A DNA stretch of 64,000 nucleotides from Cytobacillus oceanisediminis (GCF_022811925.1 NZ_CP065511.1:5147001-5211000), one strand, 5' to 3'; positions 15,135 to 25,795 are shown, numbered from the stretch's first letter. Notes: generated from the letters alone by a model not told the origin. Numbers and translations: made by a program.

Positions 15135-16046
15135 TTAATTGTAATTCCAGTAAGACTTATACATACTAATTTTCTTTACCCAAAAGGCATTTATATTCTT
15201 ATGTTTTTTACCCAGCTTATATCCAATAAACTTGGCAGCATTCCTTACAATTGATAATGGAATTAGATGAACCAAACCTTGTTGAATCAAGAACTGCCAT
15301 TCTGACTTTACAAATTTAAACCCTTCGCCTTCTGGTTGAGAGAACTTATTCAATATCCAACTTTCCTTACTGTGAAAAACTCCGATATCAAAATTTCTTT
15401 GAAATTCTTCAAGAATTGAATAGTTATGAGAGTGAAAAACTTTCGCCTCCGAAACGTATGCTATCGAATAACCTTCTAAGATTGCTTTGGAAGCAACAAA
15501 CATATCCTCTCCTAAAATCACATTGTCTGGAAAGCCACCAACCCGTGTTAGGAATTCTTTTCGGTAAGCTGCGAATGAGTTAGATGAGAAAACTGTTTTT
15601 AGGCCTAATAATTCTTTATCTCCCAAGGATTTAATGCTAGATTTATCTGGATAATTAAATAATCTTGCAAACGAGCCAAACACTTTAGCATTACTATGGG
15701 GAAGTTGCCGTCCATAAGTAATAGCAACTTTTTCATTTTCAAAAGCTTTTACTAGGTTATCAATACTGCTTTCATCATACAAAAGAACATCCTGCGTCAA
15801 ATATACAAGATAACTTCCTTCAGCTTCTTTTAACGCTAAATTTCTTGTACCACCATGATTGAATTCTTTTCTATTAATCTTAACTACTTTGGCCCCATAA
15901 GTAAGTGCAATCTCTCTAGTTTTATCATCTGAAGATGAATCAATCACTATTAGTTCAATATCCTCTCTTTTCGGAATTAAAGGGAGCAAGCTGCTAAGTT
16001 CTTGCTCCCCATTTAAAGTAGGAATGATAATCGAAATAGTTTTCAT
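15135..16046 (-). CDS. GT2 family glycosyltransferase (probable rhamnosyltransferase)
   Basis: A 303-residue GT-A fold protein. It has the N-terminal ISIIIPTLNGEQELSSLLPL, VIDSSSDDKTREIA, the metal-binding region YLTQDVLLYDE and the acceptor-side LGEDMFVASKAILEG. The GGTRNLA motif at about residues 66-72 is common in rhamnosyltransferases. It overlaps rmlD by 4 bases, which supports dTDP-rhamnose as donor. There is no membrane helix, so it acts at the cytoplasmic face on the lipid-linked oligosaccharide. Donor assignment is an inference from context. Confidence 0.82.
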   Translation of the reverse strand: MKTISIIIPTLNGEQELSSLLPLIPKREDIELIVIDSSSDDKTREIALTYGAKVVKINRKEFNHGGTRNLALKEAEGSYLVYLTQDVLLYDESSIDNLVKAFENEKVAITYGRQLPHSNAKVFGSFARLFNYPDKSSIKSLGDKELLGLKTVFSSNSFAAYRKEFLTRVGGFPDNVILGEDMFVASKAILEGYSIAYVSEAKVFHSHNYSILEEFQRNFDIGVFHSKESWILNKFSQPEGEGFKFVKSEWQFLIQQGLVHLIPLSIVRNAAKFIGYKLGKKHKNINAFWVKKISMYKSYWNYN

Positions 16047-16894
16047 TTTGCATTATCCAATCTATTTAAAAATATATTAAGTGATTTTCGCCAGTCCGGC
16101 ATTTCATTAAATCCGTTTAATTTCAAACTCATATGCTGTAAAACCGAATAAGCTGGACGAGGAGCAGGTCGTGGAAAATCTTTCGTTGTACAAGGTATTA
16201 CCTTGGCATCTAGTTTAGCTTTCTCGAAAATTTCTACTGCAAATTCATACCAAGAACAACTTCCAGCATTTGAAATATGATAAACACCATATCTTTCAGT
16301 CTGAATTAAATCAATAATACGATCAGCTAAATCAACCGTATAAGTTGGACAACCAACCTGATCAGCTACAACAGAAATTTCTTTCATTTCCTTTCCAAGT
16401 TGTAACATAGTATTCACAAAATTATTTCCATGCTTTCCGTATACCCAAGAGGTACGAACAATAAAAAATTTGGAATGAAAATCATGTACAAAATGCTCAC
16501 CAGCAAGTTTTGATTTTCCATAAATGCCTATAGGGTTTGTTGATTGGAATTCATGAAGGGGTTCTTTTGCAGAACCATCAAATACATAGTCCGTACTTAT
16601 ATAAACTAATTTTGCTCCAACCTTTTCAGCTGCAACAGCAACGTTTCTTGTACCAATCGAATTAATTAAATAGGCCTGATCGGGCTCTGATTCAGCTAAG
16701 TCAACTTTCGTATGAGCAGCTGTATGGATCACTACATCTGGCATTATTGATTGAAATATATTTTTAAGCTGATCTTCATTGGTGATATCTAAATCTTGTC
16801 TCCCATATCCGTATACGGTATAACCTTTTTCTTGTAATTTTAACACTACATCTGTCCCAAGTTGCCCCTTAGCACCAGTTACAATAATCTTCAT
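16043..16894 (-). CDS. rfbD: dTDP-4-dehydrorhamnose reductase
   Basis: A 283-residue RmlD: reduces dTDP-4-keto-L-rhamnose to dTDP-L-rhamnose with NAD(P)H. Motifs are VTGAKGQLGTDV (residues 5-16), HTAAHTKVDLAESEPDQAY, VYISTDYVFDG, the catalytic YGKSKLAGE and VRTSWVYG. Length matches the family. It overlaps rmlB and the GT2 gene by 4 bases each, a tightly coupled block with rmlA and rmlC. Confidence 0.94.
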   Translation of the reverse strand: MKIIVTGAKGQLGTDVVLKLQEKGYTVYGYGRQDLDITNEDQLKNIFQSIMPDVVIHTAAHTKVDLAESEPDQAYLINSIGTRNVAVAAEKVGAKLVYISTDYVFDGSAKEPLHEFQSTNPIGIYGKSKLAGEHFVHDFHSKFFIVRTSWVYGKHGNNFVNTMLQLGKEMKEISVVADQVGCPTYTVDLADRIIDLIQTERYGVYHISNAGSCSWYEFAVEIFEKAKLDAKVIPCTTKDFPRPAPRPAYSVLQHMSLKLNGFNEMPDWRKSLNIFLNRLDNAK

Positions 16895-17904
16895 TCTTTA
16901 TCACCGTATTGTTTAGCGTAATACTCCAAATATGAACCTGACTTAATATTTCTCCACCAGCTTTGATTGTCTATATACCATTGGATGGTTTCTATAATGC
17001 CTGTATCAAATGTATATATTGGTCTCCATCCGAGTTCATTCATAATTTTTGTAGGATCTATTGCATAACGCTGATCATGACCAAGGCGGTCCTCTACATA
17101 TTTAATTAAGCCTTTAGAAACTCCAAGTTTTTCTACAATTAATTCAACAATATCATTATTGTTCCGCTCATTATGGCCTCCGACATTGTATACCTCCCCT
17201 GGTGTCCCTTTATGAATTACAAGATCAATTGCAGCACAGTGATCATGTACATGAAGCCAGTCACGGATATTTTTTCCATCACCATATATCGGCAATTCCT
17301 TACCCTCTAAAGCATTGGTCACCATAAGAGGAATCAGCTTTTCAGGAAAGTGATAAGGGCCGTAATTATTCGAGCAACGTGTTATATTTATGTTCATTCC
17401 GTACGTTTCAAAGTAAGATCTGACAATTAAGTCTCCTCCTGCTTTACTTGCAGAATATGGGCTATTAGGAGTAAGTGGGGTTTCTTCAGTAAAATACCCT
17501 TCCGATCCGAGTGTTCCATAAACCTCATCAGTCGAAACTTGAACATATTTTTTTAATTGATTTTCTTTAGCCACATCCAATAAGGTTTGTGTGCCTAATA
17601 TGTTACTTTTAATGAAAATATCAGGGTCTGTAATACTTCGATCCACATGGGACTCTGCTGCAAAGTTTACCATTACATCAATATCATATTTTTTCACCAG
17701 GTAATCCACTAGTTCACGATTATTTATATCACCTTTTACAAATAGATGATTTGGATTACTTTCAAGTGATTTTAAATTTTCTAGGTTACCAGCATATGTT
17801 AACAAGTCATAGTTTACTACTTTATAATCACTGTATGTTCCTAAAATATAATGAACGAAATTACTCCCAATAAAACCGGCTCCACCTGTTACAAATAAAT
17901 TCAT
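16891..17904 (-). CDS. rfbB: dTDP-glucose 4,6-dehydratase
   Basis: A 337-residue RmlB: forms dTDP-4-keto-6-deoxyglucose. It shows VTGGAGFIGSNFVHY at residues 5-19, AAESHVDRSI, VSTDEVYGTLG with the catalytic Thr-Asp-Glu, the YSASKAG Tyr-Lys pair, and TRCSNNYGPYHFPEKLIP. Length is normal. Upstream it overlaps rmlC and downstream rmlD, each by 4 bases. Confidence 0.95.
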   Translation of the reverse strand: MNLFVTGGAGFIGSNFVHYILGTYSDYKVVNYDLLTYAGNLENLKSLESNPNHLFVKGDINNRELVDYLVKKYDIDVMVNFAAESHVDRSITDPDIFIKSNILGTQTLLDVAKENQLKKYVQVSTDEVYGTLGSEGYFTEETPLTPNSPYSASKAGGDLIVRSYFETYGMNINITRCSNNYGPYHFPEKLIPLMVTNALEGKELPIYGDGKNIRDWLHVHDHCAAIDLVIHKGTPGEVYNVGGHNERNNNDIVELIVEKLGVSKGLIKYVEDRLGHDQRYAIDPTKIMNELGWRPIYTFDTGIIETIQWYIDNQSWWRNIKSGSYLEYYAKQYGDKE

Positions 17905-18464
17905 TTTTTATTCTCCCATTCAAAGTTATTATCTGATTCCGTAAGAATTGGATGGTTTTGATCCTTTTCTGATAAAATCGGGTTAGCGGTTGGCCAGTCA
18001 ATTGAAAGAAATGGATCATTCCACGCTATTCCTCTGTCATGTGCAGCAGAATATAGTTCATCCACTTTATACTGCACTTCTGTATTTTCAACAAGAGTAC
18101 AAAAACCATGTGCAAATCCCTTAGGAACTAACAATTGTCGTTTATTTTCAGAAGTCAAAATAAAACCTTGCCATTTCCCATAGGTTGGCGACCCCTTCCG
18201 AATATCTAGGATTACATCATAAATTGCTCCTCTAGTAACACGAACTAGCTTTGTTTGAGCTTTTGGTTCCAACTGATAATGGAGTCCACGCAATGTTCCT
18301 GAGGGTTGAGATAAAGAATGGTTATCCTGTATAAATTCACTTGTAATACCAAGCTCTTTAAAAACTGAACTATTATAACTTTCCATAAAAAAACCGCGGT
18401 GGTCTCCAAATACAACAGGTTCTAGGAGAAACACCCCAGGTAAATTTGTCTTTATTTTTTTCAT
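17901..18464 (-). CDS. rfbC: dTDP-4-dehydrorhamnose 3,5-epimerase
   Basis: A 187-residue cupin-fold RmlC. Family signatures are GFFMESYNS, FIQDNHSLS, GTLRGLHYQ with the catalytic His, RVTRGAIYDVILDIRKGSPT, and LVPKGFAHGFCTL. Length is normal. It lies 15 bases after rmlA and overlaps rmlB. Confidence 0.95.
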   Translation of the reverse strand: MKKIKTNLPGVFLLEPVVFGDHRGFFMESYNSSVFKELGITSEFIQDNHSLSQPSGTLRGLHYQLEPKAQTKLVRVTRGAIYDVILDIRKGSPTYGKWQGFILTSENKRQLLVPKGFAHGFCTLVENTEVQYKVDELYSAAHDRGIAWNDPFLSIDWPTANPILSEKDQNHPILTESDNNFEWENKK

Positions 18465-18479
18465 TGTTAACCTCCTAAG

Positions 18480-19367
18480 TTATAACTGGTAAATTGGCTG
18501 TTTTCGATTTGCCAGTTGAAGTAAATAATCTCCATATTGATTCTTACTTAAGGGTTGGGCAAGTGCAAGCAGCTGCTCTTTATCAATGTAACCTTTTATA
18601 TAAGCAATCTCTTCTAGACAAGCAATTTTTAAACTTTGTCTCTTCTCAATTGTTTCGATAAATTGCGAAGCTTCTAACAAAGATTCATGGGTTCCTGAAT
18701 CAAACCAAGAAAATCCACGCCCCAATATCTCAACGTGCAATTCTTCTAATTCTAAATAAGCTTTATTTACATCTGTAATCTCCAACTCCCCCCTTGCAGA
18801 AGGAGTAATATTTTTAGCTATATCAACTACTCGATTATCATAGAAATATAGTCCAGTGACAGCATAATTCGATTTCGGCTCTACGGGTTTTTCTTCAATA
18901 GATCGAACCTTTCCATTATCATCAAAATCTACTACGCCAAATCTATGTGGATCATTAACATAATAACCAAATACTGTAGCTCCACTTTTCCGATTCACGG
19001 CGTTCTTTAAGAGAGATGTTAAACCATGACCGTAATAAAGATTATCTCCCAATATTAAAGCAACTTGGTCATCTCCAATAAATTCCTCCCCAATTATAAA
19101 TGCTTGTGCTAAACCATCTGGAGAGGATTGTACTGCATAGGATAATGAGATACCTATATTAGATCCATCTCCCAATAACTCTTTAAAGCGAGGAGTATCT
19201 TCAGGAGTTGAAATGATTAAAATATCTTTTATTCCTGCTAGCATTAAAACAGAAAGTGGATAGTATATCATGGGCTTATCATACACTGGCAATAACTGCT
19301 TTGATATTGATTTAGTTAAAGGATACAGCCGAGTACCGCTTCCCCCTGCAAGTACAATTCCTTTCAT
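18480..19367 (-). CDS. rfbA: Glucose-1-phosphate thymidylyltransferase
   Basis: A 295-residue RmlA: makes dTDP-glucose from Glc-1-P and dTTP, the first step to dTDP-rhamnose. It shows the [20 protein letters not shown] nucleotide-binding signature at residues 8-27, [25 protein letters not shown] with the metal-binding Asp, and the [10 protein letters not shown] motif. Length is typical of RmlA short forms. Confidence 0.95.
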   Translation of the reverse strand: MKGIVLAGGSGTRLYPLTKSISKQLLPVYDKPMIYYPLSVLMLAGIKDILIISTPEDTPRFKELLGDGSNIGISLSYAVQSSPDGLAQAFIIGEEFIGDDQVALILGDNLYYGHGLTSLLKNAVNRKSGATVFGYYVNDPHRFGVVDFDDNGKVRSIEEKPVEPKSNYAVTGLYFYDNRVVDIAKNITPSARGELEITDVNKAYLELEELHVEILGRGFSWFDSGTHESLLEASQFIETIEKRQSLKIACLEEIAYIKGYIDKEQLLALAQPLSKNQYGDYLLQLANRKQPIYQL

Positions 19368-19394
19368 AATTAAACCTACCCCTTTTGAAAATAA

Positions 19395-20495
19395 TTAATT
19401 GAAAAATAATCCATTTTTTATTAACTCGTTTTTTATTACTTGTAGATATGCATTTCCAAACTTTTTATCCGGCTCTAAATAAGTACCTTCTGCCCATTCG
19501 TTCCAGGCATTAATAAATAAGAATTCCTCATTATTATTTAGAGCTTTTTGCAACTGAGCACCAAAGTATTTCTGAAAATCCATGGGATTACTATCATTAA
19601 TAATAAGTGCTTTAGTTCCTTTTCTCGGTGAATTATCCCACCCAACAAATGCACCTTTATAGATTTTCTTTCCGTTCAGATCATGATTCTGTCTTTCTAA
19701 AATTCTATCCCAGACTGTTTTATATTCCAGAATATCTAATGAATTTTTCTCATTAAATTTACTTAGTATTTTTTTCTTAGCAAAACGGACCCCTTGTGTG
19801 TGCAGTGGCAAGTAATGTTTTATTGTATACATTGGTTCAAATTCTACAAAACCTGAAATATTTTCACTATTTGCATCTTTATTATCAAAAGATGTTAGCA
19901 TAGATATAATATGTAGCCCCTCAAACCCCTCTTGTTTCGCCCGATAATTCCAGTATTTTAACATTCCTTCATGGTTCTTTATACTTGATAAGCGATAAAT
20001 TAGAAATAAGGGTTTATTTCCTTGCTTTATATATCTTTCATCTTTAAAGAAGGGAAGTAAATATTCAAAGTGCTGTTCCCAATCTTCTTCTTCACCATAC
20101 TCTTGAGGCATAAGAATTTCTTTGTCTTTTCCATCCCAAGCACGTGTCCAAGGTTCGTTTGCCCAGGAAAAGCAAAAAGGAATAGTAATTTTTTTATTAT
20201 CAAGCATTTGTTCTGCTGGTTTCTCAAGCAACTTTTTACCATTGAACCAATAGTGATAATAGCAAAAGCCCCCCACTCCATTCTTTAAAGCAATTTCTGA
20301 TTGCCATTCTTGTATATCTTTATCTAAAAGGTTATAGTAATTCTCCTTTTCAGGAATTCTAGGTTGTTGATGATTTTGGAAAAGAGGTACGCTTTTTTTT
20401 ACATTTGTCCATTCTGTAAAACCTTCTCCCCACCATTTATCATTTTCAGGAATTTGATGAAATTGTGGTAAAAAAAACGCTAATACTTTAGTCAT
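19395..20495 (-). CDS. WbsX-type glycosyltransferase / GH99-like protein
   Basis: A 366-residue Glyco_tran_WbsX (PF14307) family protein. The start is diagnostic: AFFLPQFHQIPENDKWWGEG, then FTEWTNVKKSVPLF and GVGGFCYYHYWFNGKKLLE. The acidic residues of PFCFSWANEPWTRAWDG and FINAWNEWAEGTYLEPD correspond to the GH99-like active-site region. These proteins sit in O-antigen and capsule clusters, sometimes fused to glycosyltransferases; whether they build or trim glycans is not settled. It lies between the rml genes and the decayed glycosyltransferase. Confidence 0.85.
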   Translation of the reverse strand: MTKVLAFFLPQFHQIPENDKWWGEGFTEWTNVKKSVPLFQNHQQPRIPEKENYYNLLDKDIQEWQSEIALKNGVGGFCYYHYWFNGKKLLEKPAEQMLDNKKITIPFCFSWANEPWTRAWDGKDKEILMPQEYGEEEDWEQHFEYLLPFFKDERYIKQGNKPLFLIYRLSSIKNHEGMLKYWNYRAKQEGFEGLHIISMLTSFDNKDANSENISGFVEFEPMYTIKHYLPLHTQGVRFAKKKILSKFNEKNSLDILEYKTVWDRILERQNHDLNGKKIYKGAFVGWDNSPRKGTKALIINDSNPMDFQKYFGAQLQKALNNNEEFLFINAWNEWAEGTYLEPDKKFGNAYLQVIKNELIKNGLFFN

Positions 20496-20515
20496 ATTTT
20501 TGTTTTCACCTTTTT

Positions 20516-21831
20516 CTATTTTTTCTGGATAAATTTAGCTAATCGATCATTTACATTATTTAATTGACCAAAATAATAATTCACATTTTTCTTTTGTTCA
20601 GTAATATAATTGTAATAAAAATCCAAAGATCCATTTGCAGAATCTAATAACTCCTCAAGATTTTTTGGGAATTAACAATATCCGATTTTTCTTTTTGTAA
20701 CACCTTCATTAAAATTTATACTAAAAGAACCTAGTGCGTGACCTCATATAATAGTGTTGAGTCTTTCCTATTACAAATTTGAAGGATTTGATAATTTCGT
20801 ATGCATTTAAGTCCTTATAAGAAATAAATTGTTCTTTGTTTAAAAGCCCATTGTCAAAGAATCTCTTAAATTGTTTCAATTTATTTAAGGGATGCATTTT
20901 TATAAATAAGTTAATATCTTTTTATTTGTTACCTCTATTATTGATCTTAGATGTTCATAATTTTCTTCTATTCTTGGATCACCAGAAGAAATGTAGACCA
21001 TATCCTCCTTGTGGGATTTAATAATCGTTTCTTGGTTAATTTTCAAATTACTCAATTTTACGTTTCCAATAACTTCAGTTTTTGGTGGATTTTTAAAAGT
21101 CTTTAATATTTCCTCATGATAATTACCCCATAGAATTACATAATCTGCACCAGCAAAGTCATGAAACCCACCTTGTTGAAAAAAACCATGTTGCATTAGT
21201 AAGACTTCTATTGATAATTTTTCATTTTTTTGTATTTCCTGGATTGCCGACAATAGACCTGGGTTTGAAATAAAATGAAGACCATATATTACTTTAGGTT
21301 TAGTACACTTTAAAATATTATATGCATTACTAAAATCTGTTAAATATTTCTTGTAAAATAATTCAAGAGAATACTTTTTCAATATCATTTTTCTACAATC
21401 ATAAAAGTAATTTTTGATAAACTTAACATTTTCCTTATATATACATTTTAATTCGCTAATTGAATATTCTTCAAATTGATCTGCATATATTAACTTAAGA
21501 TTTGGGTGAGAATGAATCCATGATTCCTCAATTTTTTTATCCTTTTAGGCAATACCACTTTTACTGAATTATTAACTGAGAGGGCCTTAGCAATATTTTC
21601 AAAAAAGGAGTAATCATTTCTAAAGGGATAAAAGAAAACAAAATGTCAGTTTGACCTAAGTTATTTGTAAAACTAACTCTTTTCTCTTTTGTTTTTGTAT
21701 TTAAAAACAAAAAGTTTTGGCTTTCTCTTTAAATTTATCTTGCTGTTTAGCAAAATTAATCTATCAATATTCTCCGAGAAATTTTTTGAAAAAAAAGGGA
21801 ATGCTAAACTATGTGGTATCTTCTTATTCAT
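20516..21831 (-). pseudogene. Glycosyltransferase-like protein, multiply frameshifted
   Basis: The start (ATG at 21831, with GAGGGAG 7 bases upstream) reads MNKKIPHSLAFPFFSKNFSE. The protein can be followed through at least five single-base register changes to a stop near 20516 (ending LAKFIQKK). The longest intact piece, 20900-21388, holds YGLHFISNPGLLSAIQE, VLLMQHGFFQQGGFHDFAGA and TEVIGNVKL. These suggest a GT-B-like fold, as in capsule or polysialyl-type transferases that use a CMP-sugar, which would suit the CMP-pseudaminate pathway next door. All lesions look like one-base indels, so poor local sequence is an alternative to real decay. Family assignment is tentative. Confidence 0.7.
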
Positions 21832-21902
21832 TAATGCTCCCTCTTTGTATTTATTTATAGTTGACCACTTGATGAAAAACATATTGCCTTTTTGCTTTAT
21901 TT

Positions 21903-22125
21903 ATTACAGATAATAATGCCAATCACTTCATTTGCGATGTTTTTTTACTTAGCTGCAAAAAAGCGAAAGGTGCAACAGAACGGATCATAGAAATTTTAGA
22001 GGAGCCGTTATAAAAGCATCAAGTAATCCAAACAGGGTGGTTTTACCGCTTCCGCCTGGACCGACTAGGGCCACTATAGCTCAGAAGAACTGTTCTGGAA
22101 AATATCTCACTGGAAGCTAATAATC
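21903..22125. pseudogene. Scrambled remnants of a BmrA-like ABC exporter
   Basis: On the plus strand, frames read QIIMPITSFAMFF and then KGATERIIEILEEPL (21966-22012), the link between the membrane and ATPase domains of BmrA-type exporters. The next 70 bases encode VALVGPGGSGKTTLFGLLDA, a Walker A motif, but on the minus strand. Another plus-strand piece reads RTVLENISLEA at about 22086-22120. The same kind of gene is thus present as short fragments in both orientations, a deletion/inversion scar inside the EPS operon. Nothing here can be functional. Confidence 0.7.
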
Positions 22126-23432
22126 AGTTTTGAAGTAATATTTTCTCTTCTGTAACTTCTGTAATAAAAATAAGTAAATCAAAAATAGAAATATAACATA
22201 GATGTTTAAATTAAAAAAACTAGATATCCTACCCATGGTAAATAACTGGATAACACCATTAAGATATATATATCCAAAAATACTTATATAAATTAAATTA
22301 AGTGAATGGATAGCTCTGTAAAACAAATTAATAAAAATACCAAAAATACACCACTAGCTACCAATACCATGAAAAGTGAAATTGGATTAAACATTATATT
22401 TAAAATGGCAGGATATCCCATCGTAAAATTTATCCCACTTTCTATAAAGGTATAAGCTTTATTAGGGGACACCAAAATCATTAAGGATTCTAATCCACTT
22501 GTGTATTTACCATTATCTTTAAGTGTGATTACCTCAATTTCATTTTTTATATTTTGGGCCTTTTCCATATTATTTTGTAATCCTGCTAAATAGTCAGTTC
22601 CCCACCAGACATGACCTTGAAGACCAAAAACCCTATATAAAACAAAATCAAATGCTTCATTTTCCGACATATATTCTGAGTATTCATCTACTTTTAGATT
22701 GATTGTTAGTAATATAAAAACTAATATTAATAATGTAGAAGTAAATAAGTATTTTAAAGTTTTCTTCCTAATCCTTATCTTTACTACAGAGAAGAAAGGA
22801 ATTAAAAACATTAATAAAATAATATACAACGCTGAAAATTTATTGCCTTGTAATATGGCTCCTACAAAAATAATAAAAGATTTACAAGAATAATAATTTT
22901 TATACGTTTATTATTCTTGCATAGTGTAAACACTACCCTAACAAGAAAGCCATAAAAGCAACATTACTAAATACCTTACCTAAAATAGGAATGTTATATA
23001 ACACTGAGTATTCACTAAAATTAAATCTGGTATAACCATTTCCATATTTTTGAAACACATAGAAAGCATCAATTAAATTTATTACCGTGCAGTAAATATA
23101 AAAGTAATTAGCACCTAATAACTATTTCTTTTTATGGATAGGTTTTGAATAGGAAACTTTGAGTTACCACTAGGTAAGAATTTTAATACTATAAGACTTG
23201 AACTAAAAATATAATATTTTGAAGTACTAATCTATAAGTAGCACCTGTTTCAAATGAAACTCTCTCTTGTTCAGTGATATAAATTCCTTGTTCTATATAA
23301 TAAGAAGAAAGGATCGTCCAAAATTGAGCCATATAAAAAGAAATAAAATGGCCAATATCGGTTGTTTTTAAAAATCAAATAACTAAATACCATATAAAAT
23401 AATATGGCAATTATATTTAGAGTATTAACCAA
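22117..23432 (-). pseudogene. Polysaccharide polymerase (Wzy-like), frameshifted
   Basis: A hydrophobic, many-spanning protein broken into at least five registers. It can be traced from a TTG at 23432 (AGGAG about 8 bases upstream) through YIEQGIYITEQERVSFETGA, NLIDAFYVFQKYGNGYTRF and YRVFGLQGHVWWGTD (the intact part at 22293-22829) to IHSLNLIYISIFGYIYLNG and a stop at 22117. The WGTD-type loop and location beside wzx point to an oligosaccharide repeat-unit polymerase. Disruptions are single-base indels. As drawn, the operon would lack a polymerase. Confidence 0.7.
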
Positions 23433-23462
23433 GATAAAAACTCCTAAAATTTAATCTCTTTA

Positions 23463-24721
23463 TTAATTTTTATACTTAATAGATATCCAAAAGTAAATAT
23501 TCATTAAGATGGAGTATATAAGATAGGATATACTAGTCCCAATTGCTATCGAAATAATATTATAGTTTATTTTTAGGAGGATGATGCTCAGAAATATATT
23601 TATTATTAATGCTATCATTTGTATAGTGATATAAGATTTTTGTTTATTAGTTGAATTGAAATAATTTGCAGAGAAGCCAACTAATGTTACTGGGTATATT
23701 CCTAGGATTAAAATTTGTGCACTTTAATACCATTTATATAATCTGGCATTAACCACTTCACTAAAAACGGTAATGAAAAGTACCTATAAAAACAACAAGT
23801 CCCATAAATATCGCTAAAATTTTATTAACTTGCAAATAATATTTTTTTATTTCTTTATATTTATTCAGACTTACATTCTCAACAATTTTGGGATATAGAA
23901 CTTGCCCCACAACTTGTGGTATCAGCATCATAGTGCTAAAAATCAGCATACCCACACCATAGTTTCCTACGTCCTCAGGACTCATTAACAATGAAATGAT
24001 AAGCCTATCACTTGCAATCATTAAACTCCAAACAACCCCTACCAATAAAATAGGAAATCCAATTTTAATAAGGTGGATGAATTTCTTAATATTGAAAATT
24101 AGTTGAATGTTTTTGAAAGAATGACGTCCAAAATAGACTTCAATTATTAATGATAATAATATTCCAATATATAACCCTTCATAACCTACTAAAATAACCA
24201 ATAATAGAGTTAGAACAGACTGTGAGGTACTCTTTATAAAAATTAGCTTAGACACAATATGAAAATTTTGTACAGATTTGTAGTACATCTCAACATAACC
24301 AGATAAAAAGAAGTATCGAAATCAATGCAGTTAAAGAAATACCTGTCTTATATTCAATATCTAAATTTAAAGAAAATAAAGTTACGCTAAATATTACTAA
24401 AAATAAAACAAAGAGTAATGGCAGTGTAAATAAAAAGGAGAATGTTAAGTTTCTTACTTCTTTTACCCTTTGAAATTCTTTACGTGCTAAATAAAATGGC
24501 ACTTCGCGGTTCATACCATTAAGTGTACCAAGTTGCATCATTGGAATGAAGGTGAATGCTATTGAAATAGTCAAATAATAGCCATATTGTTCTGGACCAA
24601 GAATATTCCTTGTAGCCACCCCTACCAAAAAGGTAAAGATTGCAGATATCAATGAAGCAGAACCCAAAGATAACAAGCTATTTATAATCTTATATTCAGC
24701 TAGTTTTTTCAATATCGACAT
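23463..24721 (-). pseudogene. Polysaccharide flippase (Wzx-like), frameshifted
   Basis: A MOP-superfamily lipid-linked oligosaccharide flippase in three or four registers. The N-terminal part (24290-24721) reads SASLISAIFTFLVGVATRNI, LGPEQYGYYLTISIAFTF. The middle (23761-24288) reads IKIGFPILLVGVVWSLMIAS, DRLIISLL, and the tail (FSANYFNSTNKQKSYITI) reaches a stop at 23463. Register changes lie near 24300, 23760 and 23725. Each is a one-base shift. The start is intact, 21 bases after pseI, so loss was recent or the sequence is faulty here. Confidence 0.78.
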
Positions 24722-24742
24722 CTTAATAACTCCACTTAATAA

Positions 24743-25795
24743 TCAAAATATCTCTTTAAATAAAAGTGGCGATCCCGCTTTAATATCTTTACTAGATTTA
24801 GTATCAATTAACTGATCATAATACTTTGGCTTAAGTCCATAGCCAGGTCGAACAATTCTAATATTTTCTTTTGTGAACTTCTCTCCAGCTTTTATGTCCT
24901 TTGCTACATATATAGATCTTCTAAATTTCAAAGAAGCTCTTTCCATTTTTGTTGGACCATATGTTATTTTTCCTATAGCTTGCCATGCACGTTCTGTTTC
25001 TATAACTAGTGACTTCATTTCATCTGGTTCCATAGAAAATGCAGAATCGACACCCCCATCTGCTCGAGATAGGGTAAAATGTTTCTCGATTACTGTTGCG
25101 CCCAGTGCTACACTTGCAACAGCTACCCCTGTTCCCATTGTGTGATCCGAAAGACCTACCTGAACATTAAATAGCTCTCTCATATGCGGAATCGTCGAAA
25201 TGTTCGTATTTTCTGGTGTTGCAGGATAAGTACTTGTACATTTCAGAAGTATTAAATCCTTGCACCCCGCTTCTCCTGCAGCACGAACTAACTCATCCAA
25301 CTCTGCTACGGTAGCCATACCAGTAGAGACAATCATTGGCTTTCCTGTTGATGCTACTTTTTTAATCAAAGGAATATCAGTATTCTCAAAAGAAGCAATT
25401 TTATATAATGGTACCTCCAGCTCTTCAAGAAAGTCTACAGCTGTTTCATCAAATGGGGTGCTAAAAGGAATCATACCTAAATCGCGTGCCCGATCAAATA
25501 TAGGTTTATGCCACTCCCAAGGGGTGTAAGCTTGTTGGTACAATTGATATAAGTTTTGACCATCCCACAAGCTATTTTCATCGTCAATTTTAAAATCTGG
25601 ATTCTCAATATTTAAAGTCATTGTATCCGCTGTATAAGTTTGAATTTTCAGTGCATGTGCACCTGACTTAGCAGCCGCTTCAACAATTTCTAAAGCACGA
25701 TCAAGTGACTGGTTATGATTTCCTGACATTTCTGCAATAATAAATGGTTTATTATCCGATCCAATTTTAATACCTTCTATATTAATTGTTTTCAT
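24743..25795 (-). CDS. pseI: Pseudaminic acid synthase
   Basis: A 350-residue NeuB-family enzyme that condenses phosphoenolpyruvate with the 2,4-diacetamido-trideoxy hexose to give pseudaminic acid. It has IAEMSGNHNQSLDRAL, ALKIQTYTADTMTL (the Pse-type TYTADT rather than sialic-acid-type motif), STGMAT, LLKCTSTYPA, GLSDHTMG and EKHFTL. A C-terminal SAF (antifreeze-like) domain starts at about residue 285. It overlaps pseH by 4 bases. It closes the six-gene pse block. Confidence 0.92.
   Translation of the reverse strand: MKTINIEGIKIGSDNKPFIIAEMSGNHNQSLDRALEIVEAAAKSGAHALKIQTYTADTMTLNIENPDFKIDDENSLWDGQNLYQLYQQAYTPWEWHKPIFDRARDLGMIPFSTPFDETAVDFLEELEVPLYKIASFENTDIPLIKKVASTGKPMIVSTGMATVAELDELVRAAGEAGCKDLILLKCTSTYPATPENTNISTIPHMRELFNVQVGLSDHTMGTGVAVASVALGATVIEKHFTLSRADGGVDSAFSMEPDEMKSLVIETERAWQAIGKITYGPTKMERASLKFRRSIYVAKDIKAGEKFTKENIRIVRPGYGLKPKYYDQLIDTKSSKDIKAGSPLLFKEIF

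Noticed and set aside
22011..22085. Walker A motif read as a functional ABC ATPase
   Set aside because: The open stretch is under 30 residues, in the opposite orientation to neighbouring fragments, and no other ATPase motif follows.
23463..24721. Programmed ribosomal frameshifting in the wzx-like gene
   Set aside because: Several shifts occur at sites without a slippery heptamer or downstream structure, and neighbouring genes show the same damage, so decay or sequence error explains it better.
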